A stretch of 14,271 nt of DNA from the NCBI GenBank assembly GCA_021160355.1, contig JAGHCS010000202.1:1-14271 (forward strand), written 5' to 3'. This DNA is from Candidatus Cloacimonadota bacterium (GTDB taxonomy: Bacteria; Cloacimonadota; Cloacimonadia; JGIOTU-2). Shown here piece by piece: positions 14,169-14,271 of this stretch. The position numbers and the translations under genes are program-made. A model generated the notes under the pieces. It ran no database searches. It was not told where the DNA came from and saw nothing but the letters and a program-made list of their open reading frames with translations. Numbering within the stretch: the stretch's first letter is position 1; each line of letters starts with the position of its first letter.

Positions 14169-14271
14169 AAAAGTTATATGAAACGGAAAATCTGTGAGCA
14201 GTGCCGATATCATTCTGGTATGGAGTGAAGGCATAATCAAAATTAAAATCATTGAGTTTTATTCCAATTCC
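14167..14271 (-). CDS. C-terminal end of an outer-membrane beta-barrel protein, PorV/PorQ-like (partial)
   Basis: Only the last 34 residues are in the window, ending in DYAFTPYQNDIGTAHRFSVSYNF and a TAG stop. The alternating polar and aromatic pattern and the final Phe are typical of the last strand of a Gram-negative beta-barrel. The block 'DYAFTPY..(I/L)GTAHRFS' resembles the end of PorV/PorQ-type (UPF0164) proteins, which in Bacteroidota help export T9SS cargo. The stop is 9 nt upstream of the protease, whose own C-terminus looks like a T9SS sorting domain, so cargo and a secretion-linked barrel may be cotranscribed. With so short a fragment the family is tentative, but an outer-membrane strand is well supported. 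Confidence 0.6.
   Translation of the reverse strand, partial: GIGIKLNDFNFDYAFTPYQNDIGTAHRFSVSYNF

Overview
The window is a stretch of an AT-rich bacterial chromosome in which every gene lies on the minus strand. It runs from a beta-barrel protein fragment at the right edge (14271) to ftsY at the left edge (1). The cell is Gram-negative: there is a BamD-like TPR protein, a CpoB/YbgF-like lipoprotein, a PorV/PorQ-like barrel end, and a secreted protease with a C-terminal FlgD-like/type IX secretion (T9SS) sorting domain. That sorting domain points to the FCB superphylum (Bacteroidota relatives such as Cloacimonadota or Marinimicrobia). The phylum is an inference. No mobile element, CRISPR array or phage gene was seen.

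In transcription order the layout is: a barrel C-terminus (14271-14167); a 1391-residue subtilisin-like protease with a beta-propeller and sorting domain (14157-9982); an unrecognised alpha-helical protein (9975-9154); greA (9154-8672); an isocitrate/isopropylmalate dehydrogenase (8670-7552); an M18 aspartyl aminopeptidase (7540-6116); a CpoB-like lipoprotein (6113-5361); a BamD-like protein (5359-4550); one continuous frame holding nadD and ppdK (4547-1236); a 69-residue membrane protein (1234-1025); tRNA-Val(CAC) (1015-939); and ftsY, cut by the window edge (870-1).

Gaps between successive protein genes are at most 11 nt, several starts touch or overlap the preceding stop, and there is no stretch above 300 bases without a gene. 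The tRNA begins 9 nt after a stop codon, with ftsY 68 nt further on. I see no convincing terminator or promoter inside the run, so much of it may be one or a few long transcripts. The genes fall into three loose groups: envelope biogenesis and secretion (barrel, protease, CpoB, BamD, FtsY); protein breakdown and central carbon/NAD metabolism (aminopeptidase, dehydrogenase, PPDK, NadD); and gene expression (GreA, tRNA).

The most unusual feature is the missing stop between nadD and ppdK. A CAA codon (3968-3966) sits where NadD normally ends, one transition from TAA, and ppdK keeps its own ribosome binding site and ATG. Otherwise the content is mainly recognisable housekeeping and envelope genes; I do not see an obvious new defence or mobile system.
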